The position numbers were made by a program, and so were the translations under genes. The notes below the pieces were generated by a model that was not told the origin of the DNA, ran no database searches, and saw nothing but the letters and a program-made list of their open reading frames with translations. From assembly GCA_902786265.1 (NCBI GenBank), contig CADACE010000036.1, positions 1-64,000 of the forward strand: a DNA stretch of 64,000 nt, in the 5' to 3' direction. This DNA is from an uncultured Chloroflexota bacterium (GTDB taxonomy: Bacteria > Chloroflexota > Anaerolineae > Anaerolineales > Anaerolineaceae). How positions within the stretch are numbered: the first letter of the stretch is position 1; each line of letters starts with the position of its first letter. Below are positions 51,980 through 59,652 of this stretch, piece by piece.

Positions 51980-52702
51980 ATGGAAAATAAACTGACAAGA
52001 AGAGTTAAAATACAACCAAGTGACGCAGACTGCAATAATTATTTATCATATCCGGATATTTTTGCTTTATTTCAGAATATGGCTGTTGATCATTCCGAAA
52101 TACTGCATTACGATCAAAGCATTTTGACCCCCAAAGGACTATTTTGGGTCACGTCTAAAAGTAAGGTTCGCATCAATGAACGTCCCAAACAGGGTGAATT
52201 TGTAGATTTGAGTACCTGGCCTGAAAAACCGGACCGGATCCGCGGCAGAAGATACTATTGCTTTGAAAAAGACGGGAAACGCCTCATCGAAGCAGCTACG
52301 GAATGGGCAATAATCGATCGAAATACAAACCGTCTTTATATGATCAATCAGCTGTATGATGACAATTTCGAATTTTATCCCGAGAAATTACTTCCCGAAC
52401 CTTTTTCACGGTTTACCGCCGTATATGCGGGGGAACCATTCGCTGAATATACGGTCCGGTCTATAGATATCGATTTTGAAGGCCATATGAATAATGTTGC
52501 ATATATCCGGGCTCTTATCGGTCTGTTTTCCCGAAAAGAGCTGGAAGAGCTTGATCCGAAGATGATCGAATGCCAGTATAAAAACTCCTGTTATGAAGGT
52601 GATAAGCTCTTGTGGTACCGGGTCGATAATAGCGAAGGTACGGAACTTTGTGCAAAGCTCGAAGACGGGAAAGAGATTTTCTTCGCAAAATTTGAGAAAT
52701 GA
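51980..52702 (+). CDS. Acyl-ACP thioesterase (bacterial FatA/FatB-like)
   Basis: 240 residues with two hotdog domains, the usual bacterial size. It hydrolyses acyl-ACP to release free fatty acid. The N-terminal part has VKIQPSDADCNNYLSYPDIFALFQNMAVDH, then GLFWVTSKSKVRINERPKQGEFVDLSTWPE. The C-terminal repeat has VRSIDIDFEGHMNNVAYIRALIG with the Asp/Asn/His pattern used in catalysis. A TATAAT and a GAGGAAA ribosome binding site lie upstream of the ATG. The following membrane protein gene begins 15 bases later, so the two may share a transcript. Confidence 0.9.
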   Translation: MENKLTRRVKIQPSDADCNNYLSYPDIFALFQNMAVDHSEILHYDQSILTPKGLFWVTSKSKVRINERPKQGEFVDLSTWPEKPDRIRGRRYYCFEKDGKRLIEAATEWAIIDRNTNRLYMINQLYDDNFEFYPEKLLPEPFSRFTAVYAGEPFAEYTVRSIDIDFEGHMNNVAYIRALIGLFSRKELEELDPKMIECQYKNSCYEGDKLLWYRVDNSEGTELCAKLEDGKEIFFAKFEK

Positions 52703-52717
52703 GTAAATGAAAGAAGT

Positions 52718-55183
52718 ATGAAAAGGGTTTGGGGCATTTTCTGGATAATTGTTTCCCTGATTGGCGGTTATGCGCTTTGGTGCACCCGGCAGCTGCCTTC
52801 TGAAAGCCAAAACGCGGTATTGTGGGGAATGTCCGCAGGCAAACTCGCGTTATGTGCAGGAATGGCATTCGGGATCCTGTTCTGTCTGACAGCAGCTGTT
52901 TTGTCATTTCTGAACAGGGAAAACGGATTTCCATCCGATAAAATCGCCGGAATATCAGCATATATTCTGATATTTCTGCTGGTTCTGGGGTGGATCTTTC
53001 TGACACCGCCTGTCGGGAAAACCGCCCTTGAGCGATCCTTATCCGAACGTCTCATGCCCCTTGCATATTGGGCTGCCTCATTTTCATTGTTCGCGTTTTT
53101 ATTTCTGCTGATCCAAAAATTCAGCTGGATCCTGAAATATCAGTTTCAATCCGCCGGTGCGATCATATGGGGCGTGGTTACCATTGCGCTCATGGCAGGA
53201 TCAATCGTTTACGCCCTTTCCTCCGGGATGGGACTGGATCCGATTTCGGGCACATTTTACAGGCAGGGAGTTTCTTTGCTTGAAGGGCACCTGATCGTTC
53301 CGCTGCTGTTTATCTATCCGCTTGTTCCGCTTTTTGCCTATGGAAGTCCGAAAATTTCCGGAAAAAGATCTGGGACTGTATTGACGATGATCTCCGTTAT
53401 CCTGATCTGGGCCGCGGCCGTATGGGCATGGCAGACGACCTCTTTTGAAGGCAGAAGCTATTTTGCACCCGCGCTCAGGCTTCCGAACAATAATTTTTAC
53501 CCGGCATCCGATGCTGAAAATTATGATCTTCTTGCCCAGAGCGTGCTGCTGGGAAACGGCTTTCGAAACGGATTGACCGTTGTGCGGCCGCTCTTCGCGG
53601 CATTTCTCGCGTTTCTGCATTCCGTTTTCGGCAATAATTACATGGCTGTAACCAACGGGCAGATCCTTCTGCTGGCCTTTATTCCGGCAGTGATATTTCT
53701 GATCGCGAAGCAATGCGGCAGCGCCGCTGCAGGTCTTTTGACCGCCGCGTGGGTGATTTGGCGGGAAATATACAGCATCCGTCTTTCGCCATTGGTTCAG
53801 GTTTCCAATTCAAGGCTGCTGATGTCAGATCTGCCGACATTATTATGCCTTGCTCTGGTGATTTTCTGCACCGTAAAATGGTACCGCCATGATAAAGAGA
53901 TATACCGTTCTCTGTTATGCGGCGGGATGATCGGGACTGCAATGCTTCTCCGCACGCAGTGTTTCGTTCTGATTCCCGCTCTCTGGCTCATTATGCTGTG
54001 TTCCTCAAAAAGGTCTGCGTTGAAATGGCTTTCCCTGGCTCTCAGCCTCATCGGTTTCCTGATCGTGTTTGCTCCATGGACTGTATGGAACAGGATATAT
54101 CCCAATACAACAGTAAACGCGGAAGTCTCGGAAGATCAGTATCTCAAACATCTTTATCAGGATGCAGCCGGGGAAACCGACCCGGATGCAGGAATATTTC
54201 AAATCATTACGCGGCATCCCGCTGAAATCTTCAGGGCAGTCGGATCTCATTTCCTGAATAATGAAATTTCTTCAGTATTGATCCTGCCGGTCCGGCTTAT
54301 AAAGCCCAATGAAACCGATCAGCTGTTTTATGAGCCCGACCTTTTCTGGTATCGTGAAAATGCCCGGCAGACGATTGAGGAGAACAAGGTGCTCATTGCC
54401 GTTTACCTTGTTATGATCTCATTCGGTGTGATTTCAGCATGCCGCAAAAACAGCTTCGGAGGGATGATCCCGCTGCTGTTCCATGTCGTCTATAATCTCG
54501 GAAACAGCTTTGCCATGACCTCAGGATTCCGTTTTCTGCTTCCGGCTGACTGGGTAATGCTGTATTATTTTGCTTTTGGCTGTTCCGCGGTAATTGAGTT
54601 TCTGTGCAGGATATTCATTTTTTCTTCACAGGAGCAAAAGTCTGTTGGTGCCATAAAAGCCGGCTATGAGTTTATACCGGAATCAGAGGAACCTGCTGAG
54701 ATCCATGAGCCGCAGGCAAACAAATCCGGACAGGTTTGGGCAGTTGTCGGTACGCTTTTACTGCTGTGCGCTATCGGATCGGTCTTGCCGCTATGCGAAA
54801 AAGCTGTTCCGAGACGTTTCCCGTTAAAAACACAGGAGCAGATCAGGCAGGAATGGCTGGCTGTTTCCGATCCGTCTTTACCCGATTTGTCCCGTTATAC
54901 GGATGAAAATATCGTATTCCTTGAAGGAAGGGCTTTTTATCCCCGCTTTTATAAAGCCGGAGAAGGTGATTCCGGCGGCAGTTCATCCGCCAAGCGCGGA
55001 TTGGACACGGACCGGCTTGTCTGGATGTTTCACGATGACCGTGTTCATGTTTTGAGCTGCCCGCTGACGGCAGAACAGACACATAATCTATCCGGAGCAG
55101 CGGACCCTATGGATGTTATGATTGTGGGTATACAGCGGGAAGATTATATTGAAGTGCTCGAAATGAGGCAGCTGTTTTATTGA
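52718..55183 (+). CDS. Large polytopic membrane protein, glycosyltransferase 39-like
   Basis: 821 residues with about fourteen membrane helices. After the first five helices a long outer loop carries NNNFYPASDAENYDLLAQSVLLGNGFRNG and VVRPLFAAFLAFLHSVFGNNY, with the acidic residue and Arg-Pro seen in PMT_2/ArnT-type GT-C transferases. The MSDLPTLL segment also fits the fold. The last 150 residues are an outer domain. It probably transfers a sugar from a polyprenyl carrier to lipid, wall polymer or protein; substrates unknown. The next gene overlaps or directly follows its stop. Confidence 0.75.
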   Translation: MKRVWGIFWIIVSLIGGYALWCTRQLPSESQNAVLWGMSAGKLALCAGMAFGILFCLTAAVLSFLNRENGFPSDKIAGISAYILIFLLVLGWIFLTPPVGKTALERSLSERLMPLAYWAASFSLFAFLFLLIQKFSWILKYQFQSAGAIIWGVVTIALMAGSIVYALSSGMGLDPISGTFYRQGVSLLEGHLIVPLLFIYPLVPLFAYGSPKISGKRSGTVLTMISVILIWAAAVWAWQTTSFEGRSYFAPALRLPNNNFYPASDAENYDLLAQSVLLGNGFRNGLTVVRPLFAAFLAFLHSVFGNNYMAVTNGQILLLAFIPAVIFLIAKQCGSAAAGLLTAAWVIWREIYSIRLSPLVQVSNSRLLMSDLPTLLCLALVIFCTVKWYRHDKEIYRSLLCGGMIGTAMLLRTQCFVLIPALWLIMLCSSKRSALKWLSLALSLIGFLIVFAPWTVWNRIYPNTTVNAEVSEDQYLKHLYQDAAGETDPDAGIFQIITRHPAEIFRAVGSHFLNNEISSVLILPVRLIKPNETDQLFYEPDLFWYRENARQTIEENKVLIAVYLVMISFGVISACRKNSFGGMIPLLFHVVYNLGNSFAMTSGFRFLLPADWVMLYYFAFGCSAVIEFLCRIFIFSSQEQKSVGAIKAGYEFIPESEEPAEIHEPQANKSGQVWAVVGTLLLLCAIGSVLPLCEKAVPRRFPLKTQEQIRQEWLAVSDPSLPDLSRYTDENIVFLEGRAFYPRFYKAGEGDSGGSSSAKRGLDTDRLVWMFHDDRVHVLSCPLTAEQTHNLSGAADPMDVMIVGIQREDYIEVLEMRQLFY

Positions 55184-55197
55184 GGTCCGGTTCTCCT

Positions 55198-56883
55198 ATG
55201 CTGCTGCGTCAAATGCTTTACCGAAGTGAGATACGTTTTCTTTCCGTTATTGCTTCGTATTGGCTGCGTCTGCAATCCACACCGAATTATGAAGAATTGA
55301 TCCGGATGCTTTGTGAACGGATGCTTGATACGGGGACGCTGCGGCGGTTTATCAATAAGCCGGAAAATGAAGATATGGCAGCCGGTATCCGTCTGTTGAT
55401 TTTGTCAGAAGGACAGTCGGAAGCCGAAACCTTCGAAGATTCAATGGGGTCCTTCCGTGTCGCCGGAATGGATAAAATCCTGCGGGAAAAGATGTGGCTT
55501 TCTCCTGTTTCGGTAACCGAAAAATTGTGGTACCGCGGGATCATCTATCGGGAAAACCGAATCGTCGGTAATGAATTAAAGGATTGTTATATCCTGCCTG
55601 ATGACCTTTTGAGTAAGTTTTCATCAATAATTCAGCAGGAAGCCTATGTACAAACGAAATCAATGAGTCCGGTTCTGACAGTCCGTCCGGCGATCCCCTC
55701 CGAGACTGCAAATATTACTGCTCAGGATCAAAATCTTCCCGATGTATTCTGTCTTGCAGCGGCATTGAAACGGGATGAAAAACCGATGGTTATTCCCGGG
55801 ATCGATATGTCAGAAAGTTACAAACACTTTCTTGAGATGTTATTACGGGACAGCGGTTTTTTCGCTGATGAAACAGATGCTGATACAGAAGCGATCCGCT
55901 CTTTTATGATCCAAAACAGGATCTCCGCCCAAATCCGGCTGACTGATATCTGGAGACATTCTGCTGATTATTGTGAGCTGTCTGAAATTGAAGAGCTCAC
56001 GGTTTCCCGGCTGCCGGTTTTTGATCATACAGTGCCGAGGGAGCATGTCATCCGGATGGTCTCGTGCCTTGAACCGGATGTCTGGTGGAGCATAAACGGA
56101 TTTCTCAATGCGGTCAAAAGCAGCTTTCCCGAATTCCTTAGAAATACTTTTTCCGATGATCAATGGCGTATCCTTGACAAAGACGGAAATGATCTAAACG
56201 GTATCAGTTCCTGGTTCCAGCTGGAAGGCGCTTTTCTGCGTTTTTTGATTCTCGGTCCGCTGCAGTGGCTCGGAATCATCAGGATCGCTTACACCGGCAA
56301 AGAAGAAACAGAAGCGGCTGCCTTTCGTATCAGTAAAAGCGGACTGTTCCTGTTGCTGGAATCAGAAAAAGAACAGGTTTCAACGGAAATCATGGCAAAG
56401 CCAAACCTGGAGCAGGATCTGCCCGGCATATCGATTGACGGGATAATAACCTGCAGCAGCAACGTTCCCCGCTATTTCCGTTATATGTGCGCACGATATT
56501 GCGATATAGAATCATTCAGCAAACACGGGACGATTTCGTTCCGCATAACGCCGTCATCTCTTGCCGGTGCGGCAGAAAAAGGTTTGAAATGTTCCTCATT
56601 TCTTTCCATGCTGAAGAGATTTTCAAGAAATAAGGTACCGCCCGCATTGGAAAACATGCTTTCTTCTGCAGACAAAATGGATCCTCCGGCAGTGATCTAC
56701 AATGCCGTGCTGCTGACGATCCCTGATGCCGGGATCTTTCGGGAACTGTCAGAGACATCCCGATTGGAAAAATGGATCCTGCAGCAAATCAATGCAACGA
56801 CGCTTATTATTGATCCGAAGGGTATCGGCGATATCCGCCGGTTTTTGATGGAAAAAGAGATTTTTGTTGATATACAGATATAA
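55198..56883 (+). CDS. Unrecognised large cytoplasmic protein, possibly with an XPB/Ssl2-N-like helicase-associated domain
   Basis: 561 residues from the ATG at 55198 (GAGGT upstream); a TTG at 55180 overlapping the previous stop is the alternative. No membrane helix or signal peptide. Blocks LWYRGIIYRE..GNELKDCYILPDDLL and LQWLGIIRIAYTGKEETEAAAFRISKSGLFLL resemble the WL-G-hydrophobic pattern of helicase-associated (XPB/Ssl2 N-terminal, Helicase_C_3-like) domains, but no helicase motor is present. This is a weak resemblance from memory. Coupling to a glycosyltransferase-like gene gives no clear function. Confidence 0.5.
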   Translation: MLLRQMLYRSEIRFLSVIASYWLRLQSTPNYEELIRMLCERMLDTGTLRRFINKPENEDMAAGIRLLILSEGQSEAETFEDSMGSFRVAGMDKILREKMWLSPVSVTEKLWYRGIIYRENRIVGNELKDCYILPDDLLSKFSSIIQQEAYVQTKSMSPVLTVRPAIPSETANITAQDQNLPDVFCLAAALKRDEKPMVIPGIDMSESYKHFLEMLLRDSGFFADETDADTEAIRSFMIQNRISAQIRLTDIWRHSADYCELSEIEELTVSRLPVFDHTVPREHVIRMVSCLEPDVWWSINGFLNAVKSSFPEFLRNTFSDDQWRILDKDGNDLNGISSWFQLEGAFLRFLILGPLQWLGIIRIAYTGKEETEAAAFRISKSGLFLLLESEKEQVSTEIMAKPNLEQDLPGISIDGIITCSSNVPRYFRYMCARYCDIESFSKHGTISFRITPSSLAGAAEKGLKCSSFLSMLKRFSRNKVPPALENMLSSADKMDPPAVIYNAVLLTIPDAGIFRELSETSRLEKWILQQINATTLIIDPKGIGDIRRFLMEKEIFVDIQI

Positions 56884-56906
56884 TATTTGTTTCGAGGTGG
56901 AATAGT

Positions 56907-57257
56907 ATGGAAGAAGAAACAACTAAACGCAATCCGGCAATATGGGAGTATGAATCAATAGATCCGGAAAAGGCAGCACTGCTCAAGGACGCGCTGCGGG
57001 AAGTAAGGGACCCTGAATTGGGCTATAACGTTATTGAACTGGGCCTGATCCGCAATGTCCAGCTGCAGGAAAGCCGTTTTTTGATCACGATGATCCTCAC
57101 GACGCCATTCTGCCCCTACGCTCCTTCAATGGTCGAACAGGTCCGCAAACAGGCTGAAACCGTTCTGGATCTGTCTGTTGCCATTGACCTGAAAATGGAC
57201 CTCTGGGATCAGAGCATGATGGAAGAAGGTTTTGATCTGGATTGGGGTTTATTCTGA
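56907..57257 (+). CDS. MIP18/DUF59 family metal-sulfur cluster assembly factor
   Basis: 116 residues. The domain runs LKDALREVRDPELGYNVIELGLI near residue 25, then MILTTPFCPYAPSMVEQVRKQAE with the conserved Cys of the TxPxCP motif. Members (SufT, PaaD, MIP18) help mature Fe-S proteins. No suf genes are adjacent. GAGGTGG lies before the ATG, and it follows the 561-residue protein by 23 bases, so it likely shares its transcript. Partner cluster proteins in the window could include the radical SAM enzymes, which is inference. Confidence 0.9.
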   Translation: MEEETTKRNPAIWEYESIDPEKAALLKDALREVRDPELGYNVIELGLIRNVQLQESRFLITMILTTPFCPYAPSMVEQVRKQAETVLDLSVAIDLKMDLWDQSMMEEGFDLDWGLF

Positions 57258-57307
57258 TCAAAACAGTGTTTTCGGGTATTTGGCGTTCACTTCCGCAAAA
57301 TTCGGTA

Positions 57308-57336
57308 TTGCCAAAATCCTGAAATTAATGTATGAT
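57308..57336 (+). promoter_or_regulatory. Promoter of the carboxyltransferase gene
   Basis: TTGCCA (57308-57313), 17-base spacer, TATGAT (57331-57336), about 80 bases before the ATG. The leader contains a small CGTC..GACG hairpin and an AAGGAG ribosome binding site. No known riboswitch is recognised. Confidence 0.5.
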
Positions 57337-57416
57337 ATTTAATGTGTTATTATGCACAGATAATTGTTACTTTCTCGTCCGGAAAGACGAATAAAGAAGC
57401 CCATTAAGGAGACAAA

Positions 57417-58892
57417 ATGGCGAAAAAAATTTTATTTAATGATTTAACACTGCGCGATGGTCATCAGAGCTGTGCAGCTACACGTATGACAACTGAACAG
57501 TGTATGCGTGTTCTGCCGATCATCAAAGATGCCGGTTATCATATTTTCGAACTGTGGGGCGGTGCCACGCTTGATTCCGCCATCCGCTTTACCCGTGATG
57601 ACCCGTGGGAAAGATTGGAAAAATTCCGTGACTGTCTGGGCGGCGGGGAAAAGATCCAATCATTGCTTCGCGGCCAGAATCTTTTCGCGTATAACCCGTA
57701 TCCGGATGATGTTTTGATTGCTTTCATTCGTCAGTCTATCGAAAGCGGCTCCGTCAACATGCGCATTTTCGATGCTCTGAACGATATCCGCAACCTTCGC
57801 ATGGCGATCCTTGCAACCAAAGCATACGGCGGCAAGGTTGAAGCTGCGATTTCTTATACGACCAGCCCCGTTCACACAACAGAATACTTCATCAACTACG
57901 CGAAAGCTCTGGAAGCTGAAGGCGCCGATCGTATCGCGATCAAAGATATGGCCGGTCTGCTGCATCCTGAAGTAGCCGCTGTTTTGTTCCCGGCTCTCAA
58001 GAAGGAATTGAATATTCCTGTTGTCCTTCATACACATTCCACCACCGGTGTCTCAGTCGTAAACGGCGCTCTCGCTATGAAATACGGAATTGACGCGATC
58101 GATACGGCTATTTCTCCGTTTGCCGGCGGTCCTTCTCATTCCCCGATCGAAGTGATGGCTATCGTTGCTGAAGAAATGGGATTTGAACATGGCCTCGATA
58201 AGCAGGCTATCAGCAAAGCACAGGATAAGCTCCGTGTGATCTTCGAAGAATTGAAGGATTCTATCCCGTCCTTCGGTAAATTCCGCCGCAAGCCGGTACG
58301 TTTCGAGGATGTTCCTCGTGACAAAGTCGCGAAGATGGTTAATGCTGTTGAAAAGAATGATCTCAAGACAGCTATTGATGTCAGCCGCGAGATCATGTCC
58401 GATCTGGACTACCCCGGTTATGATGACAGAATTTTCGAAAGCCAGATCCCCGGCGGCATGCTTTCCAATCTGCAGAAACAGCTTGCAGGTATGGGCGTTC
58501 CCGCTGAAAAACTGGATGATGTTATGGCTGAAATTCCTTCCGTCCGCGCTGATGTCGGTTACGTACCTCTCGTGACTCCTACCAGCCAGATCGTCGGTAC
58601 GCAGGCCGCCTTCAATGTCATGACCGGTTCCCGCTACGCGTTCGTCTCCAATGAATTCAAGATGATTCTCCTCGGCGAATTCGGTAAAACACCTGCGCCG
58701 GTCAATCAGGAAGTTCTCCGTGCGGTTTGCGGAGAAGATGCCGAAGTGAAGAAATATCGTCCTGCTTCTTATCTGATGCCGGGCATGGAAGATCCTGTGG
58801 ATGAACCATTCATCAAAAGCCACAAAGATCTGCTCCTGCACAAGGTATTCGGCGCAGCCGCTGACGAGTTCTTACAATTGAAATACAAATAG
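57417..58892 (+). CDS. Biotin-dependent carboxyltransferase subunit (5S/OadA/PycB type) lacking its own biotin domain
   Basis: 491 residues. The HMGL-like TIM barrel has FNDLTLRDGHQSCAATRM at the start, the carboxyl-transfer Lys in RIAIKDMAGLLHPE, the metal ligands in VLHTHSTTGVSVVNG and SPFAGGPSHSPIEVM. The conserved carboxylase domain follows to the end. It moves CO2 between carboxybiotin and pyruvate/oxaloacetate. The usual biotinyl domain with (A/V)MKM is absent, so it must use a separate biotin carrier, as transcarboxylase 5S does. Strongly biased codons predict high expression. It stands alone between a promoter and a terminator. Confidence 0.92.
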   Translation: MAKKILFNDLTLRDGHQSCAATRMTTEQCMRVLPIIKDAGYHIFELWGGATLDSAIRFTRDDPWERLEKFRDCLGGGEKIQSLLRGQNLFAYNPYPDDVLIAFIRQSIESGSVNMRIFDALNDIRNLRMAILATKAYGGKVEAAISYTTSPVHTTEYFINYAKALEAEGADRIAIKDMAGLLHPEVAAVLFPALKKELNIPVVLHTHSTTGVSVVNGALAMKYGIDAIDTAISPFAGGPSHSPIEVMAIVAEEMGFEHGLDKQAISKAQDKLRVIFEELKDSIPSFGKFRRKPVRFEDVPRDKVAKMVNAVEKNDLKTAIDVSREIMSDLDYPGYDDRIFESQIPGGMLSNLQKQLAGMGVPAEKLDDVMAEIPSVRADVGYVPLVTPTSQIVGTQAAFNVMTGSRYAFVSNEFKMILLGEFGKTPAPVNQEVLRAVCGEDAEVKKYRPASYLMPGMEDPVDEPFIKSHKDLLLHKVFGAAADEFLQLKYK

Positions 58893-58904
58893 TTTATGAT
58901 TCAG

Positions 58905-58931
58905 GCTCCGGGAAATCCCGGAGCTTTTTTT
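58905..58931 (+). terminator. Terminator of the carboxyltransferase gene
   Basis: Stem GCTCCGGG (58905-58912) with CCCGGAGC (58917-58924), four-base loop, then a run of seven T. Confidence 0.9.
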
Positions 58932-58941
58932 ATCACTTTTT

Positions 58942-58971
58942 TTGTTAAGTTTTCAAATAGTCTGGTAAAAT
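58942..58971 (+). promoter_or_regulatory. Promoter of rplI
   Basis: TTGTTA (58942-58947), 18-base spacer, TAAAAT (58966-58971). The leader contains a small hairpin TCAGCG / CGCTGA (58980-58985 with 58996-59001) and a GAAAGGG ribosome binding site just before the ATG. Confidence 0.45.
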
Positions 58972-59031
58972 ACAATCCGTCAGCGTTGTACCCTTCGCTG
59001 ATAAAGATTATTTTTGAAAGGGCTTGATTAA

Positions 59032-59553
59032 ATGAAAATCTTATTGTTAAAAGATGTTTATCATCTTGGTCATGCGGGCGATATCAAAAAGGTTGCCGAT
59101 GGATACGGACGCAACTATTTGATTCCGCAGGGATACGCGGTATTGGCTACTGCCGGTACCATGAAACAGGCTGAAACCATTCGCGCCAAGGCCGAAGTTG
59201 TTCGCAAACAGCTGAACAACGAGATGAGTGCAGTCGCTGAAAGAATTAACAACACCTGGATCACCTTCGCAAGTAAAGCCGGAGAAACGGGCAAACTCTA
59301 CGGTTCCATTACTTCCCAGATGGTAGCTGAAAAGCTCAGCGAAAAAGCCGGTATTGAAATCGACAAGCGCATGATCGACATCCAGCCGATTCGTACACTG
59401 GGTGAACACAAGGCTCATATCCGCCTGACAATTGATATCGTTCCTGTTATCAATGTTCTGGTCCATCGTGAAGGTGAAACACCGAACGTCGGCGGCAGCG
59501 AAGAAGCTGAAACTGTTGTTGAAGAAGCTGCAGAAACAGAAACCGCTGAATAA
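59032..59553 (+). CDS. rplI: 50S ribosomal protein L9
   Basis: 173 residues. The N-terminal rRNA-binding domain has MKILLLKDVYHLGHAGDIKKVADGYGRNYLIPQGYAV, then the long helix and the C-terminal domain (FASKAGETGKLYGSITSQMVAEKL). The final 25 residues are an acidic tail (EEAETVVEEAAETETAE), beyond the usual length of about 150. It binds 23S rRNA and affects reading-frame maintenance. It stands apart from rpsF/rpsR, with which it is often found, and has its own promoter and terminator. Confidence 0.96.
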   Translation: MKILLLKDVYHLGHAGDIKKVADGYGRNYLIPQGYAVLATAGTMKQAETIRAKAEVVRKQLNNEMSAVAERINNTWITFASKAGETGKLYGSITSQMVAEKLSEKAGIEIDKRMIDIQPIRTLGEHKAHIRLTIDIVPVINVLVHREGETPNVGGSEEAETVVEEAAETETAE

Positions 59554-59584
59554 TAAATCAGGATACCATTCTTTTAGGCAAAAT

Positions 59585-59614
59585 AAAAAGGTCTTCTCAC
59601 AGAAGACCTTTTTT
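59585..59614 (+). terminator. Terminator of rplI
   Basis: Stem AAAAAGGTCTTCT (59585-59597) with AGAAGACCTTTTTT (59601-59614), three-base loop plus long T-run. Confidence 0.92.
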
Positions 59615-59639
59615 GTTTCATGTTTTTGAGATAATCCCG

Positions 59640-59645
59640 TATAAT
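59640..59645 (+). promoter_or_regulatory. TATAAT element placed for leaderless transcription of the RodZ-like gene
   Basis: TATAAT ends seven bases before the ATG at 59653; no Shine-Dalgarno lies between. A transcript would begin at or beside the ATG. The -35 region (TTCATG) is poor. Confidence 0.4.
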
Positions 59646-59652
59646 AAATATT

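Noticed and set aside
57337..57416. A riboswitch in the leader of the carboxyltransferase gene
   Set aside because: Only a small hairpin is visible; no conserved core of a known class could be recognised.
58053..58841. A 262-codon frame on the minus strand
   Set aside because: Antisense shadow of the carboxyltransferase gene caused by its strong third-position bias.
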